64,000 bases of DNA from positions 884,100,403-884,164,402 of the forward strand of contig CM060918.1 in assembly GCA_030737875.1 (NCBI GenBank), given 5' to 3'. Of the stretch, positions 47,696 through 59,739 are shown one piece after another. Origin of the DNA: Allium sativum. Lineage: Eukaryota; Streptophyta; Magnoliopsida; Asparagales; Amaryllidaceae. The notes under the pieces were generated by a model. That model did not search any database. It was not told where the DNA came from and saw only the letters and a program-made list of their open reading frames with translations. The stretch's first letter is position 1. Each line of letters begins with the position of its first letter. The position numbers and the translations under genes were made by a program.

Positions 47696-50169
47696 AAGTT
47701 GGGAATTTCATTATGACACCATGGTGCTAGGGTGATCTTAAATTCCATCAACATAGCTCTTCCCAGAAAGGCATTATAGGCTAATATCTTATCAACGACG
47801 ATAAAGGTTTGAATTAACACAACTTTTCTTTTGCCATTCCCGAGATGATAGGTAGTTCGATTGTTCCTATAGGTTACTGCGCATCGCTAGAGAAGCCCCA
47901 GATTTTGATCTGGCAGGATGACACATCTGTCATCATTGGTTTCATCTGGTTGAAGGTTTCCCTGAAGAGAATATTCATGGATGCTCCACAATCAACGAGC
48001 ACCCTTCTTACAGCGGTAGGCCTGATGCTAATGGTTACTATCATTGGATCAAGCATAGGAGCTCCGATTCCTTTCATATCTCTAGCTCTGAAAACTATGT
48101 CGTCAATGAGCATTCTTTGCTGCTTCGCCGGGGTTGTATATTCCAAAATAAGGAAAGCCTCGCCCTTTGGGGATACTTTACAGAATTTGAGTATCTTTCC
48201 ATCTCCCCAACTTTCCTATGCAGAATGCAAGCTACCTGAAATGGTATGAATGACTAACTTTCCGTTGTTCTAGCCTCCATTTCAGTTGTTGGGTCCTGAC
48301 TGGTTTGCACGGACAACTTGTCCCTAGTTTGTTAGGGATGGATGCACTGGTGGAGGTTTCTTAACGTACTACTGCAATTTATTGTGTCTAATAAGTTCTT
48401 CTATCAAAATTTTCAACTGCCTACATTCATTAGTGTTATGTCTAGACTGATTATGGAAGCGATAAAACCTCCCCGAATTCTTCTGGTTTTAGGTCATTTC
48501 ATAGGATGTAGTCTTAGATATTGTTCCTTTTCATTGGTAGCCAAGAAGATATTCTCGAGCGTGTCGTTCAGAGGTGTAAAGTCTTTAGGATTGTAGTATC
48601 AAACACGTTTTCTGTCCTTTTTTTCTTTGCCTTTTCCTTCAGTGGCTCTCTTCTGACCTCCCTCCTTTTTCTCTTATTCCTGAGTGGTTCCACCTTCCTT
48701 GTGGCCGTTGATGGGATGATTTTGTACAGAACCAACAACATTTCCATCTGCTAGGTCTTCTTCATCCCATCTGAGAAACTCGTCAGCCTTCTTATAAAAC
48801 TTCACAAGAGTGTTAAGTTCTTTCATTTTCACCCACTTCCCAAGTTCAGTTTCTATATCGATAGCCAGCACTAGGGCCATAAATACCATCCTTGGCTCAG
48901 AGTTTCCAACTTCCGTTACCGCTGTGTTGAACCAAATCAAGGAGGACATAAATGGTTCTCTTGTCTTTTGAACCATTATGTACAAGGACATGATATCTTT
49001 TGCCTTTTAAATATATAGTCAAAACTGTTGTTTGAACTCCGAGACAAATCTTCAAACTTATCAACTGAATTTGGTGCAAGCTTTGTAAATCACAATGGCG
49101 CGACTCCTTCCAAATACACCGGAAAGTCCTGGCATTTTAGTTCATCAATTGCTCGAGCACCATTTATATGGCAGTCGTATTTAAATAGAAACAATCTGGG
49201 ATCAGTCGTTCCATTACATGCTGACAATGTTGGTGGGAAGAACTACTTGGGATAGTCAGCTTTCAATATCTTACTAGTAAAGGGAATCCTACTTGGACTT
49301 CCTCCTCTTCTTTTTTGGTCAAACTTTACTTCATAATCTACGTGACCATTTTTGAAATATGTTCTTTACTATCGTTTTTCTCCACAAGGCATACGTCGGC
49401 TGCTTTTTTGGGGATCTAACTTAGCAGATGACCTCGGTTAGCTGGCTGGGATCCTGATCTTCTAATTCGTGGAGGTGCCCCTCTATTGGTGCTTACGTTT
49501 TTTAAGAAGGTGGTTTCATAGGTTGCTTCTATTTGATCAAATTAGCATCAACTTCTTCATTGTTGGTGTTATAACCCGGATTATCATTAGATACTGACAT
49601 CTTATGGAGACCGTTGCCAACATTAGCCTGATGCTACCTATTACGTCTCATACTCAAGTTTTGGTGAAAAATTCCATCATTTCTTCTCGCACTAACTCCT
49701 GTGGCATTAGTGTCATGCACTTTGGGGCACCCTCTGTATTTCCCCTTCTCCGGTCTGAGGCTAAAGAATGTACATGTTCCTCCAACTCAATTTCAACTCT
49801 ATCAGTCCTCAGATTTGTCCTAATAGTCAAGATGACATACAACTTCTCCATCAACATTCGGTTTGTGGCCTCTAATCATTGGCTTATGCCTTCTATAACG
49901 TTATCAATTTCTCTTCGAGTAATAGCTTCCCCAAGGGCTTGAGTCATTCCAGGGTTACCAACTATGGGAGAAATCTTAATACCATCAGCTATGTTTCCAA
50001 AGGTTGCAGCCACCCTAGATTTGCTCTTATTAATTTGTATTCTTCCCAGAAGGAGTCATGATATCTACTAAGCTTTGAGTTCTTAGTGCAATTTTATTTT
50101 CTCTGTGGATCTACCTTGTAGACCTTGATGATCTATAGTAGAAGCGCAGATTTAGGCCTTAAATTCGGT
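47696..50169 (-). pseudogene. Element H: Tat-lineage Ty3/gypsy gag and protease remnant
   Basis: Minus-strand fragments in order: a Gag N-terminal part (49650-49990), a capsid-like core with VYLEGVAPL and KLAPNSVDKFEDLSRS (49030-49170, a Trp codon turned to stop and a 1-base frameshift), the Gag block with FNTAVTEVGNSEPRMVFMALV (48680-48990), a FHNQSRHNTNECRQLKILIEEL segment (48390-48460), and a protease with DDIVF and VLVDCGASMNILF (47870-48150), then AYNAFLGRAML (about 47750). The protease triplet is DCG where DSG or DTG is usual. Order and motifs match Tat/Retand-type plant elements; RT and everything after it are missing. Stops and frameshifts show it is old. Confidence 0.83.
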
Positions 50170-50187
50170 TCTTAGTGAAAGCACCAA
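50170..50187 (-). promoter_or_regulatory. Primer-binding site of element H
   Basis: Minus-strand TTTGGTGCTTTCACTAAG directly next to the LTR end TTTAACA. This wording is typical of Tat-lineage leaders and is unlike the Met-type sites of the other elements here. I do not assign the tRNA. Confidence 0.65.
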
Positions 50188-50188
50188 A

Positions 50189-50994
50189 TGTTAAATCCAA
50201 AATGATGGTAACACCTGATTAATTGAGAAAACCATCTCATGATGGGGAAACAGAATAAAACAGCAAAAATAAATGAAAACGAGAAAGAAACAGAAAGAAG
50301 AAAAAGAAGAACACAATTTTATAGTGGTTCAGCTTTAGATCAAGCCTACATCCACTCTGAACAATTTTATTATGATCATTGCCATGCCAAATACAATATT
50401 TTATTAATATTACAAAGTCCCCCAAGATTAACAGATAATCACCAGTACTATTGGTTACAATAGACTCACGATAACCAGCCTATGTGACCTAGACTTATTA
50501 TCTCTGAAGAAGAAGCTTTGCTATAGGAGAAGAGTAATGGCTACTGGAGATGAAGATATATCTTTGCAGAACTTTTGGTAGAGCACAATCAATCCTCTTT
50601 CATATTGGAGCATAGGGGCCATTTATAGGATCTAAGGAGAGAGTTGGGCCATATCCACTTGCAGGGAGCCTCGTAATAACATCTTGCCCTTACCTGCAAA
50701 GTCACTTGCTAAAATTCGTTAACTACATGGATCGAGGCCGGTCTATGGTAGATCGGTACCAGTCCATAGGGTATGGGTGTTTTATATTTGAGACTTCGCT
50801 AATGTGATTTATATACTTTGCTTAGCCTTTGGGGCGCAATCTAGTTTTATTTTGACACGGTTTGGTGATGTATCGAGCTTTACTTCTTATCTCCTCGATA
50901 GTGCCTTTCATTCCATTGAGTGATGATATCTAGATAAGCTGGATTGACTTAAGATTTCACACATAGCCTCCAGACAAGGTTAGAAAGACACTGG
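50189..50994 (-). repeat. Element H 5' LTR, partial
   Basis: Starts on the plus strand TGTTAAATCC at the primer-site side and runs to the E insertion at 50995. Its outer end is not certain; it may be cut by E or end shortly before it. No gene is seen; a short A-rich run at 50270-50310 gives chance frames. Confidence 0.6.
50990..50994. repeat. Expected target-site duplication of element E, left copy (ACTGG)
   Basis: Five bases before the TG of E. The partner would be beyond the right edge. Confidence 0.5.
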
Positions 50995-51354
50995 TGTAAC
51001 ACCCTGCATTTTTAATATAATTAAAAATATGTGTATATGCATAGATAGGTAAATAATGGCGATGTATTATGAAAATTAATTAATATATGAAAGAGAAGGA
51101 AAAATTAATTCGATAACAGTGTGCATGACGGAAAAGATAATAAAATAAGGATACTTAATTTAAATGTCAGTAATTAAGTAAAACGAACATAACCATTGCG
51201 TTCGTCTCAAAATTATGCTTGGAATAGAGTCCAAGTTTGCCTAAATCGGACTCCGTATGAAGGAGTTATGGCCTTTAGAAGATTCAACAAAATTCAAAAC
51301 AATTCAAAATTCGACCTAGGCGGCTGGGCGGGAAATTTCCCGCCAAAACCAGGC

Positions 51355-51427
51355 AGGTCAACCTGGGGGTCAGGTTGACCAAGAGGTCAACCTGGGGGTT
51401 GACCTACACCTAGGGAGGTCGACCTAT
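51355..51427. repeat. GTCAAC/GTCGAC array in E LTR
   Basis: Five AGGTCAACC or GGTTGACC cores and one GGTCGACC, next to GGCGGGAAATTTCCCGCC. Most cores have changed CG to CA or TG, as methylation-driven decay would produce. Confidence 0.82.
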
Positions 51428-52688
51428 CCCCAGATCTGGGCGATTTCAGCTCCTATGACGTGTTTTGATGTGCTGCACGGGTCGGATGGCTTCTAAGTCA
51501 ATCTAAGGGCTCTAAAACACTCTCTACACCTATAATACATAGCAAGACCTAACGCTAATTCATAACAATTCCTTAAGACGCCTCCATGCCGCCAAACTTC
51601 AACCAAACATGGCCGCTGCCCCAAAACTCTAAATTATAATGCAAGTTCTTCATCAACTTTGGAGGTTAATCAAATCAAGTAGAAAAGTTCTTCATCAACA
51701 ATTCATGTTCTTCACCAATAATCAAATAAGAATATTAAATCAGTGTTCTACAACAACGACAAATCGCTTATTTCTCCAATCCAGTTAAGGTGAGTGGAAT
51801 TATAATAAACTTGCTGTATAATGGTATAAGTATCGTTCGTCAATACCCCAGTTATAAATTCAATGCAAGATTTATGTTATAATAATTGTTCTTTTATTCT
51901 CCTTTTTTTGGATCTGAGTTATCCCGAACCTAGACGAAATCTTATTATACATACGTACGATTGAAATATGGGAATATTGGGGCATAACTTATTTTATGCA
52001 ATCGAGGAATATAATCTGAAATTTGGGGAATTGCGGCATAACAATTATTATTGCAAATATTGGGACAATTGGCAAAATTTGTTTGTGACTTGAGATTAAG
52101 CCTAAAAGGTGAATTAGATTATATGTATAAACGTGGAGAAATATATTGGGAAAATATTGATTTTATGAAATGGGGTATAATGGGATTTTGGAAATTGGCA
52201 TGTTTGGATATGAATAACATGGAATTGGTGAATTTGACTATAATTGAGTAATTTGGGTAAAAAGATTATTTCACGAATGGTTGTATAAGCAATGTAGAAA
52301 TGGGTTAAGTAGCACTTGACATATGAATAAATTTAACCAACATACGAGGAATGATAATAACATGTAGGAACACATGTATGGAAAAATTGGAATAATAGGT
52401 ATTGCCTATTAATGGGATTATAAGCATGAACATAAATTGTGGTTTTTGGGTAAAGTTTGAATTTGAGACTTGGATTGGATATGCCATTAAGATCCTAGAA
52501 ACATAATTAAAAATGGAATATGTTGGACCAACCATGTTTTTATGTAATTATGGAACTCGACACATGACATGAAATTGATAATTGACATATGACATATAGA
52601 ATAAACACGAACATGCTTGTGAATTGATAACTGACATATGACATCTAGAATGGACATGAACTAAACATGAAACATGGCTAACTCGAGG

Positions 52689-52870
52689 TTAGAATGAGTT
52701 TGTGGTGTAATCCTGCCCGGAACCGCCCGACACATCCAGTGACCGCAAACAATAGGTTCTAATGTGAGAAGTTAGTCATAACATGCTTGAAACCCGAGGT
52801 TAGATTGAGTTGTGGTGTAATCCTGCCCAGAACCAACCGACGCATCCAGTGATCGCAACAATAGGTCTAA
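52689..52870 (+). other. Tandem pair of two-tiered inverted repeats, E LTR
   Basis: Unit 1: outer TTAGAA (52689-52694) with TTCTAA (52757-52762), inner GTTTGTGGT (52698-52706) with ACCGCAAAC (52742-52750; one G-T pair). Unit 2: outer TTAGATT (52800-52806) with GGTCTAA (52864-52870), inner GTTGTGGT (52809-52816) with ATCGCAAC (52852-52859); pairs only with G-T steps counted. Confidence 0.74.
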
Positions 52871-52928
52871 TGTGAGAGGTTGGGCATTAATAATTAATTA
52901 ATGCTAATGACACATGCTAGTATCGTAA

Positions 52929-53164
52929 GGTTAAGTCAACGTGAACCACTAGATAACACTTAGCCAATTGGACATGATATATAGGTAGGTTAAGTCAACA
53001 CGAACTGATAAGTAACACTTAACCAATTTAACATGATATATTGGTGGGTTAAGTCAACGTGAACCGCTAGATAATACTTAACCAATTTGACTCAATATAT
53101 GGGTGGGTTAAGTCAACGTGAATTGCTGGATAACACTTAACCAATTTGACATGACGTGTGGGTT
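52929..53164. repeat. 59-bp tandem repeats in E LTR
   Basis: Four copies at 52929, 52988, 53047 and 53106, each starting GGTTAAGTCAACGTGAA with about 10-15% variation; spacing is exactly 59. Confidence 0.93.
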
Positions 53165-53408
53165 GAATTGAATACGTGATTGGGGGTTAAGTGGACTTGG
53201 ACAAATGGGCAAACTTAACCAATATAACAGTATCAAAGCAGGAAAAGTGGGGAATGATAAGGTTAAATAATAGATAAACTTATCCTAGGGATAAGAAATG
53301 AATATGACTTAAGATGTAATACAGGATTCGAAGGGTAGGATGACTTAAACCATGAAATAAGTTAATCTAAGATGGAAATGTGGGAGAACACCCATACGCT
53401 ATCATTTG

Positions 53409-53760
53409 ATAAAGAGAACTTAAGTCATGCTTAAATTCATAGACAAACCTTAGTTAAAGAGAACTAATTAACAGAAACTAAGTATCAAACCTTGGTTAAG
53501 AGAACCAAGTAATAAACCTTAGTTAAGAGAACTAAGTAAATAACGAGAAAGAGAACTAAGTAGTAAACCTTAGTTAAGAGGACTAAGTTGTAAACCTTAG
53601 TTAAGAAAATGAACGATTAAGAGAAACTAAGTAGTAAACCTTAGTTATAAGGACTAAGCAGTAAACCTTAGTTAAGAAAACGAACGATTCAGGAAACTAT
53701 GTAGTAAACCTTAGTTAAGAGAACTAAGTAGTAAACCTTAGTCAAGAAAGCTAAGTAGAA
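53409..53760. repeat. About 29-bp tandem repeats in E LTR
   Basis: Around a dozen variable copies of TAGTAAACCTTAGTTAAGAG with ACTAAG, some shortened; copy boundaries are irregular. Confidence 0.88.
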
Positions 53761-54419
53761 CACGAGAAGGAGCGAACGCCCGTCTGACCAAGAAGAAGAC
53801 TCCAACGGTCTGGGGTACGAAGCACGCGGCTTCGAGGGGACGTGAGTGTACTCTTGGTATCCCTCTATGAGGTTGCAAATGATCCTCCTGGGCTCACAGA
53901 GGTTAAGGTCTGCGTTAGAAGAACCAAGAGTATAGCTTGGTTGCAATATAAGGTAACCTAAAGACTAGGATGGACCAGCGTGAGGCGGCGATATCTAGAT
54001 TAGCCCTGTGATAGCACATCGTCGTCTACCTACCATCTTGAGTCAATCGAGCGCGTGAAGAGGAAAGGCGGAGAACTCCAAAAGACCGTATACTTGCTAT
54101 CTAGGTATGGGTGAGGTTGGCCAATAGGTTTGTGGGGGCATAGGGGGCCTGCGTACAGTTCTCATTCTTGATTTTCTTGGGTGCCTTTCATTAGTTGAGT
54201 TAGGGGTCAAGTGGGACCATAGAGACACACAGATAAAAATAGACATTAGCATCTGCATCGGTAGATAACTTAAAGCTCCCGACCGAGTTCCGTGTTTCTT
54301 GATTAGCCCTGCCATGGGACTTAGGCCACACATATAGAGGACATGTGCAACTAGACATCGATAACGATTCACAACACGTACGTGGGGAAAGTCTAAGAAC
54401 ATATATCGCTCTGGGTAGT

Positions 54420-54610
54420 GTGTCCTAGACTAGGGGGCATCGTTCGATAGGTAGCATAATCCCTAGTTGGACCTAGGTCGCGTAAAACCTGAATCCGAGA
54501 AGCGTTCAATAGGTAGCATAAACCCCAGTGGCCCTGGGTAGCGTAAACCCTGGTTGAATCTAGGAAGCGCTTGATTGTAAACCCTAGATTAGATCTAGGT
54601 AATACACAGA
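54420..54610. repeat. Degenerate repeats in E LTR
   Basis: Three or four loose copies of a unit of roughly 50-60 bp containing AGGTAGCATAAACCC and a CTAGGTAGCG / CTAGGAAGCG part. Confidence 0.6.
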
Positions 54611-55185
54611 GTCTAGCAAGATCAAGAGTGGCATTCCAAACGATTTCGAGAATGATGCCACTACACTGAAGTAGTATAGATTTACATGATGAAGCCCGTA
54701 TGACATACGACAAGGGGCTGTATATATACGTGGAAAGGATTAGATGAGTTGGCGGTATCTACATATACGTTGTATTAGGTTAACCTACTAGTGGGACATG
54801 AGTAAAGCCTAGAGAGCTAATATTGCGAATAACCTAATAAGCAAGAAAATATAACTGAACGGTATATATAGGATTATACAGAAGTTTATTCTAAGTCCAC
54901 TCACACAGAACTTATGTTCTGACCCCCTCCTCATTTCGTACTTCCAGGTTAGGTTCACGACAGAGATGGTATAGTTTTGGATACTGGTTTAGCAGTATTG
55001 TTAATATGGTAAAGCAATATTTGAATATTATACTTTATTTCCTTCCGTTGTGAGATGCTTTACGAGTTCTGACATGTTTCTTTATCTCTGTCTTTTTCTA
55101 CAGGGTACCAGATCACCTAACTCGGGTTTCGATAGATTGGATTTTTGAAAAAAAATTGGTCTGTTGGAATCCGGGTTGTTACATC

Positions 55186-55202
55186 TGGTATAAGAGCTTC
55201 GG
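55186..55202 (+). promoter_or_regulatory. Primer-binding site of element E
   Basis: TGGTATAAGAGCTTCGG two bases after the LTR; an initiator Met-type site with C to A at the seventh base. Confidence 0.75.
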
Positions 55203-57333
55203 TTTAGTGATCTTAGGGAGATAATGAGTGAACATATTTGTATTTTCTAAAATATAAATATATTATATATATAAATCTAAATCCATATAGTGGCCCACTA
55301 GACATGAAAAGAGTTGGGATATCTAGTTTGTACACTCAAGGAATGAACATTGGAATTTGGAAACCATTAGGTGGTTGGGAAAGTGTACAATATGACTTGA
55401 AGCTAGAGAAAGAAAAGTATCCCATAGGATGGAAACTGAAATATTAGTATTTCAGATTAGTGGGTTTAGAAATGAAACCTTAGAAACTAGAAAAGGTTGA
55501 AATATGGAAAAGGATTAGGAATATATATAGTTAAGAGAATAGAATTCGTGAAAGTGCCTAGGAAAGCCTAGTTGAGTTGAAGACCCGCTTTGAGTCTAAC
55601 CCAATGATAAACTTTTAAGAACTTGAATTTGTAAAAGGATTTGTGGTATTTTCCAAGATTTAATCTTAAAAGTATTTTGATAAATGCATGTTGGGTTTTA
55701 AAGTAAAGTGGGGTATATTGTGTAAAACAACGATTTCTTGTTTTAAAAGAATTCTCTCATGAAAAGGTGCATATTATAGAGCATGTATAGCTCGCTAGTT
55801 TTCATATATAAAAGGATTGAAAAGAAGTTTTGAAATCTCTATTCTGTTAACAATAAATTTTGATTATTGTTTTAAAAAGAAATTTTTGTTGGGTGAACAA
55901 AATAAGCGGTAGAGTGTAAGAATAGAGTAGATGCTTGCACCTTATCAGCCAAAGTTAATATTTTAAATAGGAACAATGTAACCTCGATAGTTGTCCTTGT
56001 CTACTCCAGTTTCGTGATTTGAAGAAAATGTTTTGCATTTTATTTTATGACATGTTTTTTTATGGTTTGGCAAAAGCAAGTTTTTCAGAAAAAATAAAAG
56101 TTTTACCACTTTAATTTTTGGAAGAAGAATGTAATAAAAAGAAAGAAGGCCAATCCATGTTTTAAAAATGGAGTAGTTAAGGATTAAGGCCTAGAAAGAA
56201 CGAGATAAAGTTAAAGCCATGAATTAAACATTTGCAACCAACTAGAGATTGGTTGAGTTGAGTGATTCTCTGGGTGTTAATCTAATGTTGATTTGGGTCT
56301 TCGGGGTTGATATTTAAGGAGTTACTCTCTTGCCAATTTACAGTTAGGGATTAGCTAGTATTAAACTAATGGAAAATTTCCGGTAGAATGCATAAGCATT
56401 GAGAAACCTAGGTTTGTTGCTGGAGAAAAAGAAAAAAAAGGATAGGCTAGTAATACACAGCAAGGACTAGTAGTGACTACTAAGTAGTAAAGGGCAAGCA
56501 AGTGGGTAGATCCTGTTGTGTGGACTTGCAATTGTCTAAGATGACAAAGTCCTAAGACTCTTGGCCCATAGTAGTAGCTGTGTAGGATGCTGTTTGAGTG
56601 GAAATCAGAAAAAGCTTATTTGAAATAATAAACTTAAGTAATTTGATTAAGTCAAATAGGCTAAGAAAGAGAAAAGCCTACCTAACAAGAAACAATAAAT
56701 TCATTAAGGCAACAAATGTAATGGGAAAAGGAAATGGAAATCTTAAGAAAAAGAAAAATAAATATGAAAATTTTCCAAGATAAGTGGAAAAAGAGAAGAA
56801 ATTTTCTTACGTGATTGTGCTTGGATAGGAAAACAGGAAATCTTCATAGAATCGTCATATAAAAATCCAAGTACGATTAGAAAAGAAAAACGGAGGATGT
56901 GAATGTTTCCGTTTTATATCTTCTCGTAACACAAGGAAATCGAATTTGGAAAATTAGATTTTTCTAAATTTCGAATTTAATGATGGATGTTAGGGTTTTG
57001 GATGCAACAATTTTGTGAACTATGCTCTTATTCTATAAGAGTGTGGGAAAACTTGGATGAAAAATATTTTGATTTTTCAAGAATATTGCATTCATATAGA
57101 ACTGCAAGTATATTTATGATGTGAGCAATATGTTTTGAAAGAGTTTTTAAAATTTGCATACATACAGGTGGATCCAAATTAAGCATAATACTTTACTATG
57201 GTGTATCTCACTTTGCACATGTGGACAATGTTTGCAACAATTGGATGCACACTTGATGGATGGATATTGCGAGCGATTATCTATTTTTACTCTTATCGAA
57301 TTTCAAGGACGAAATTCTTCAAGGGTGGGAGAA
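55203..57333 (+). other. Element E interior: non-coding, with polypurine tract
   Basis: 2.1 kb without any recognisable gag or pol; frames are short. The later part (from about 55650) matches G's interior in reverse. A segment of about 130 bp at 56238-56368 is absent from G but resembles 61345-61475 in F's LTR. The polypurine tract AAGGGTGGGAGAA is at 57321-57333, with ATTTCAAGGACGAAAT at 57299-57314 before it. With two LTRs and no genes E is a LARD-type passenger. Confidence 0.82.
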
Positions 57334-57685
57334 TGTAACACCCCAAATTTTTAATATAATTAAAAATATGTAAAAATATGTGTATATGCATAGATAGGTA
57401 AATAATGGTGATGTATAACGAAAATTAATTAATATATGGAAGAGAAGGAAAAATTAATTCGATAATAGTGTGCGTAACGGAAAAGATAATAAAATAAGGA
57501 TACTTAATTTAAATATAAGGAATTAAGTAAAACGAACATCACCATTGCGTTCGTCTCGAAATTCTGTTTGGAATAGAGTCCAAGTTAGCGTAAATCGGAC
57601 TCTGTATGAAGGAGTTATGGCCTTTAGAAGATTCAACAAAAATTCAAAACTGTTCGAAATTCGACCCAGGCAGCTGGGCGGGAAA
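57334..57685 (+). repeat. Element E 3' LTR, first 352 bp (then interrupted by F)
   Basis: Matches 50995-51335, with a 12-bp AAAATATGTAA type duplication near its start. It stops after GGCGGGAAA, where F enters; the uninterrupted text is at 51326-51345. GGAAA (57681-57685) is the probable target duplication of F. Confidence 0.9.
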
Positions 57686-59337
57686 CGTAACGACCCGGAA
57701 AATCCGAACCAATTTAAAATTTTTAAATTGGCTATTTTAGTGGATTTTAAATATTTAAAATAAATATTTTAAATAATAACGATGAAAAGTGAGTTTGAAT
57801 CGAAGTTTGAAAATAAATATAATCAATTCTAATTATAAACAAGGCCTGAAATGGCGCGGTAGTTTCAAAATTTGAATTCAAACTTTGGCTGATTTTACCG
57901 GGTGCAAAACAAAACGGATTTGAGTGAAATCAAAAATATTCAAATCTGTTAGTGAATACCTTTCTAACGAATCTGAAAAATCGAAGTTTCTTAGCGGGAA
58001 GCAAAAGGTATGGCCAAATGAATTTTCTAAAAGGTCGCTATAGAGTTTATATAGCCCATGAAAATGGCCATTTTGCAAACGACCTCAGAATTCGACGAAA
58101 CCACTTTTGTTGGATCCGGGATGTCAAATTATTGCTAGGTTTCAAATTTCATAATTTTTGAAGTTAATATGTGAGCGTGGCAAAGGAAAACGTGTTTTGG
58201 TCAATTATAGTTAAATTGGATCGACCAGAAAAGGGCCATTTTTCAAACGGTCTCAGAATTCGACGAAACTAGTTTTGTTGGGACCGTATCGTCAAAACAT
58301 AGCTAGATTTATTTTTCGGGAATTTTCAGAATCAGTATGTGGCCCCGGCAAATTGAAATGTACGTTCAAATTAAATATTGAATGTTTTATATTTTAATTT
58401 GAAGAGAAACAGACTCAAATAGTCGAATGGGCCTACAAAACATATCCCATTGTGTTCGGAATGGGGGTATTTAGCAAGGGACGATAGTCGTTGGGTTTGA
58501 ATTGGGGTTCGTGTGTGAAAAAGTGTATTTTTGAAATTTAAAAATATATAAATAATAAAAAAAATCTGATTGGTCCACCTCACTTTTCTCTCTCCCCGTC
58601 TTCTCCCTCGCAATCGAGATAAACGGCGAAACACCTTCGATTCTTCTCCTCCATTTATCCTCTAATCCACGCACCATTACCCATCGACCTAGTTGAAGAA
58701 ATTGAAGATCTCAGCTTAAGCTTCAAATCAATACCACATTTGTTAATTATCGTTCGATATTCGAAGAGATCCACAACCACGAAGTTCCTCCGTTCACGCC
58801 CCATTTTCTCCGCCGATCTGAGTGCGAGTTGGCGGCGGTTGGTGCCCCTGGCGCGCCTTTCCAAGCTCTCTCACGTGGCGTCGGCCGATTGACGCGAAGC
58901 TACACGGATTTGAAGAAAAATCCAAACCTAGTTTTGAACAACTTTGAAAGGTAATGGTTGAAATTAAATTAATCTATATTATAGCAGTTTAAAGCGCTAC
59001 GGTTTTTGATTTCACTGTAAAAATCATATCTTTTTCGTTTGTTGACGAAATTCAGTGAAACAAGAGACAGTGCACTCGTGTGGACGTCTTCTACATTCTA
59101 GAAGTGACCGCATATTTTTCTGAGCCTTCTGCTATTTTCGGTGGAGTGGAACCCAATGTGAGATTTCTAAATTATAAACAATATGGAAAACGACGATGTA
59201 TAAATTATATAGTCGATGTATGAGTTATATAATCGTTGTACACCTCTTGTATAAGCATTGTATAAGTTGTACGTTCGATATATAAGTTATATATGCATTG
59301 TAAAAAATTATATATGTGTTGAAATAGAAGTGAAATG

Positions 59338-59339
<2 letters not shown>

Positions 59340-59399
<60 letters not shown>
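59340..59399. repeat. (TA)30 microsatellite in F LTR
   Basis: About 30 TA units; overlapping open frames coding YIYI are by-products. Confidence 0.95.
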
Positions 59400-59402
<3 letters not shown>

Positions 59403-59739
59403 GCCCCTCGTCCACAAACCATCGACGATATTTATTGGTTGTGATTGGTGTGAAAATTGGTTGATTACGAATGGTTGATTAGAATTGTTTGTGGTTGAAA
59501 TTGATTGATTGTGGTTGAAAAATACCCGTTTGTGGTTGAGAATTATTTGGTTGAAACCACATAGGATTAGTTTGTGGAAATGAAAAAAAATATACATGCC
59601 GCCTGCGTGCGAACTAGATGCATGAAATCCCCATTGTCAAAAGCTGCGAGGCTTTAAGGTAGAGCGAGGAGCCGTACTAGGGACGGCCCCGGTTTTAACT
59701 ACCTTGCCGTTATGCTGCCGAAATTTTATGAAATATTCA

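Larger units (their letters stand above)
51790..55103 (+). promoter_or_regulatory. Possible leader intron inside E's LTR
   Basis: Donor AAG/GTGAGT at 51787-51795, about 250 bp after a TATA-like motif. Acceptor side: CTGAC near 55076, a pyrimidine-rich tract, and CTACAG ending at 55103, 80 bp before the LTR end. G has the same pair on the minus strand (donor 45139, acceptor 42331). Splicing would remove the tandem repeats and stem-loops from the leader. This is inferred from motifs alone. Confidence 0.4.
50995..55183 (+). repeat. Element E 5' LTR (4189 bp)
   Basis: Starts TGTAACACCCTGC and ends CCGGGTTGTTACA. Its first 340 bp match 57334-57685. Internal parts: the GCGTTCGTCTC and CCGTATGAAGGAG blocks shared with A, B and C; GTCAAC/GTCGAC array 51355-51427; TATA-like CTATAATACA near 51531; donor AAG/GTGAGT at 51787-51795; stem-loop pair 52689-52870; 59-bp repeats 52929-53164; about 29-bp repeats 53409-53760; acceptor TTTTTCTACAG ending at 55103. 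No coding capacity. Confidence 0.9.

Noticed and set aside
59205..59597. Small protein with a long YI run in F
   Set aside because: It is a by-product of the (TA)30 microsatellite.
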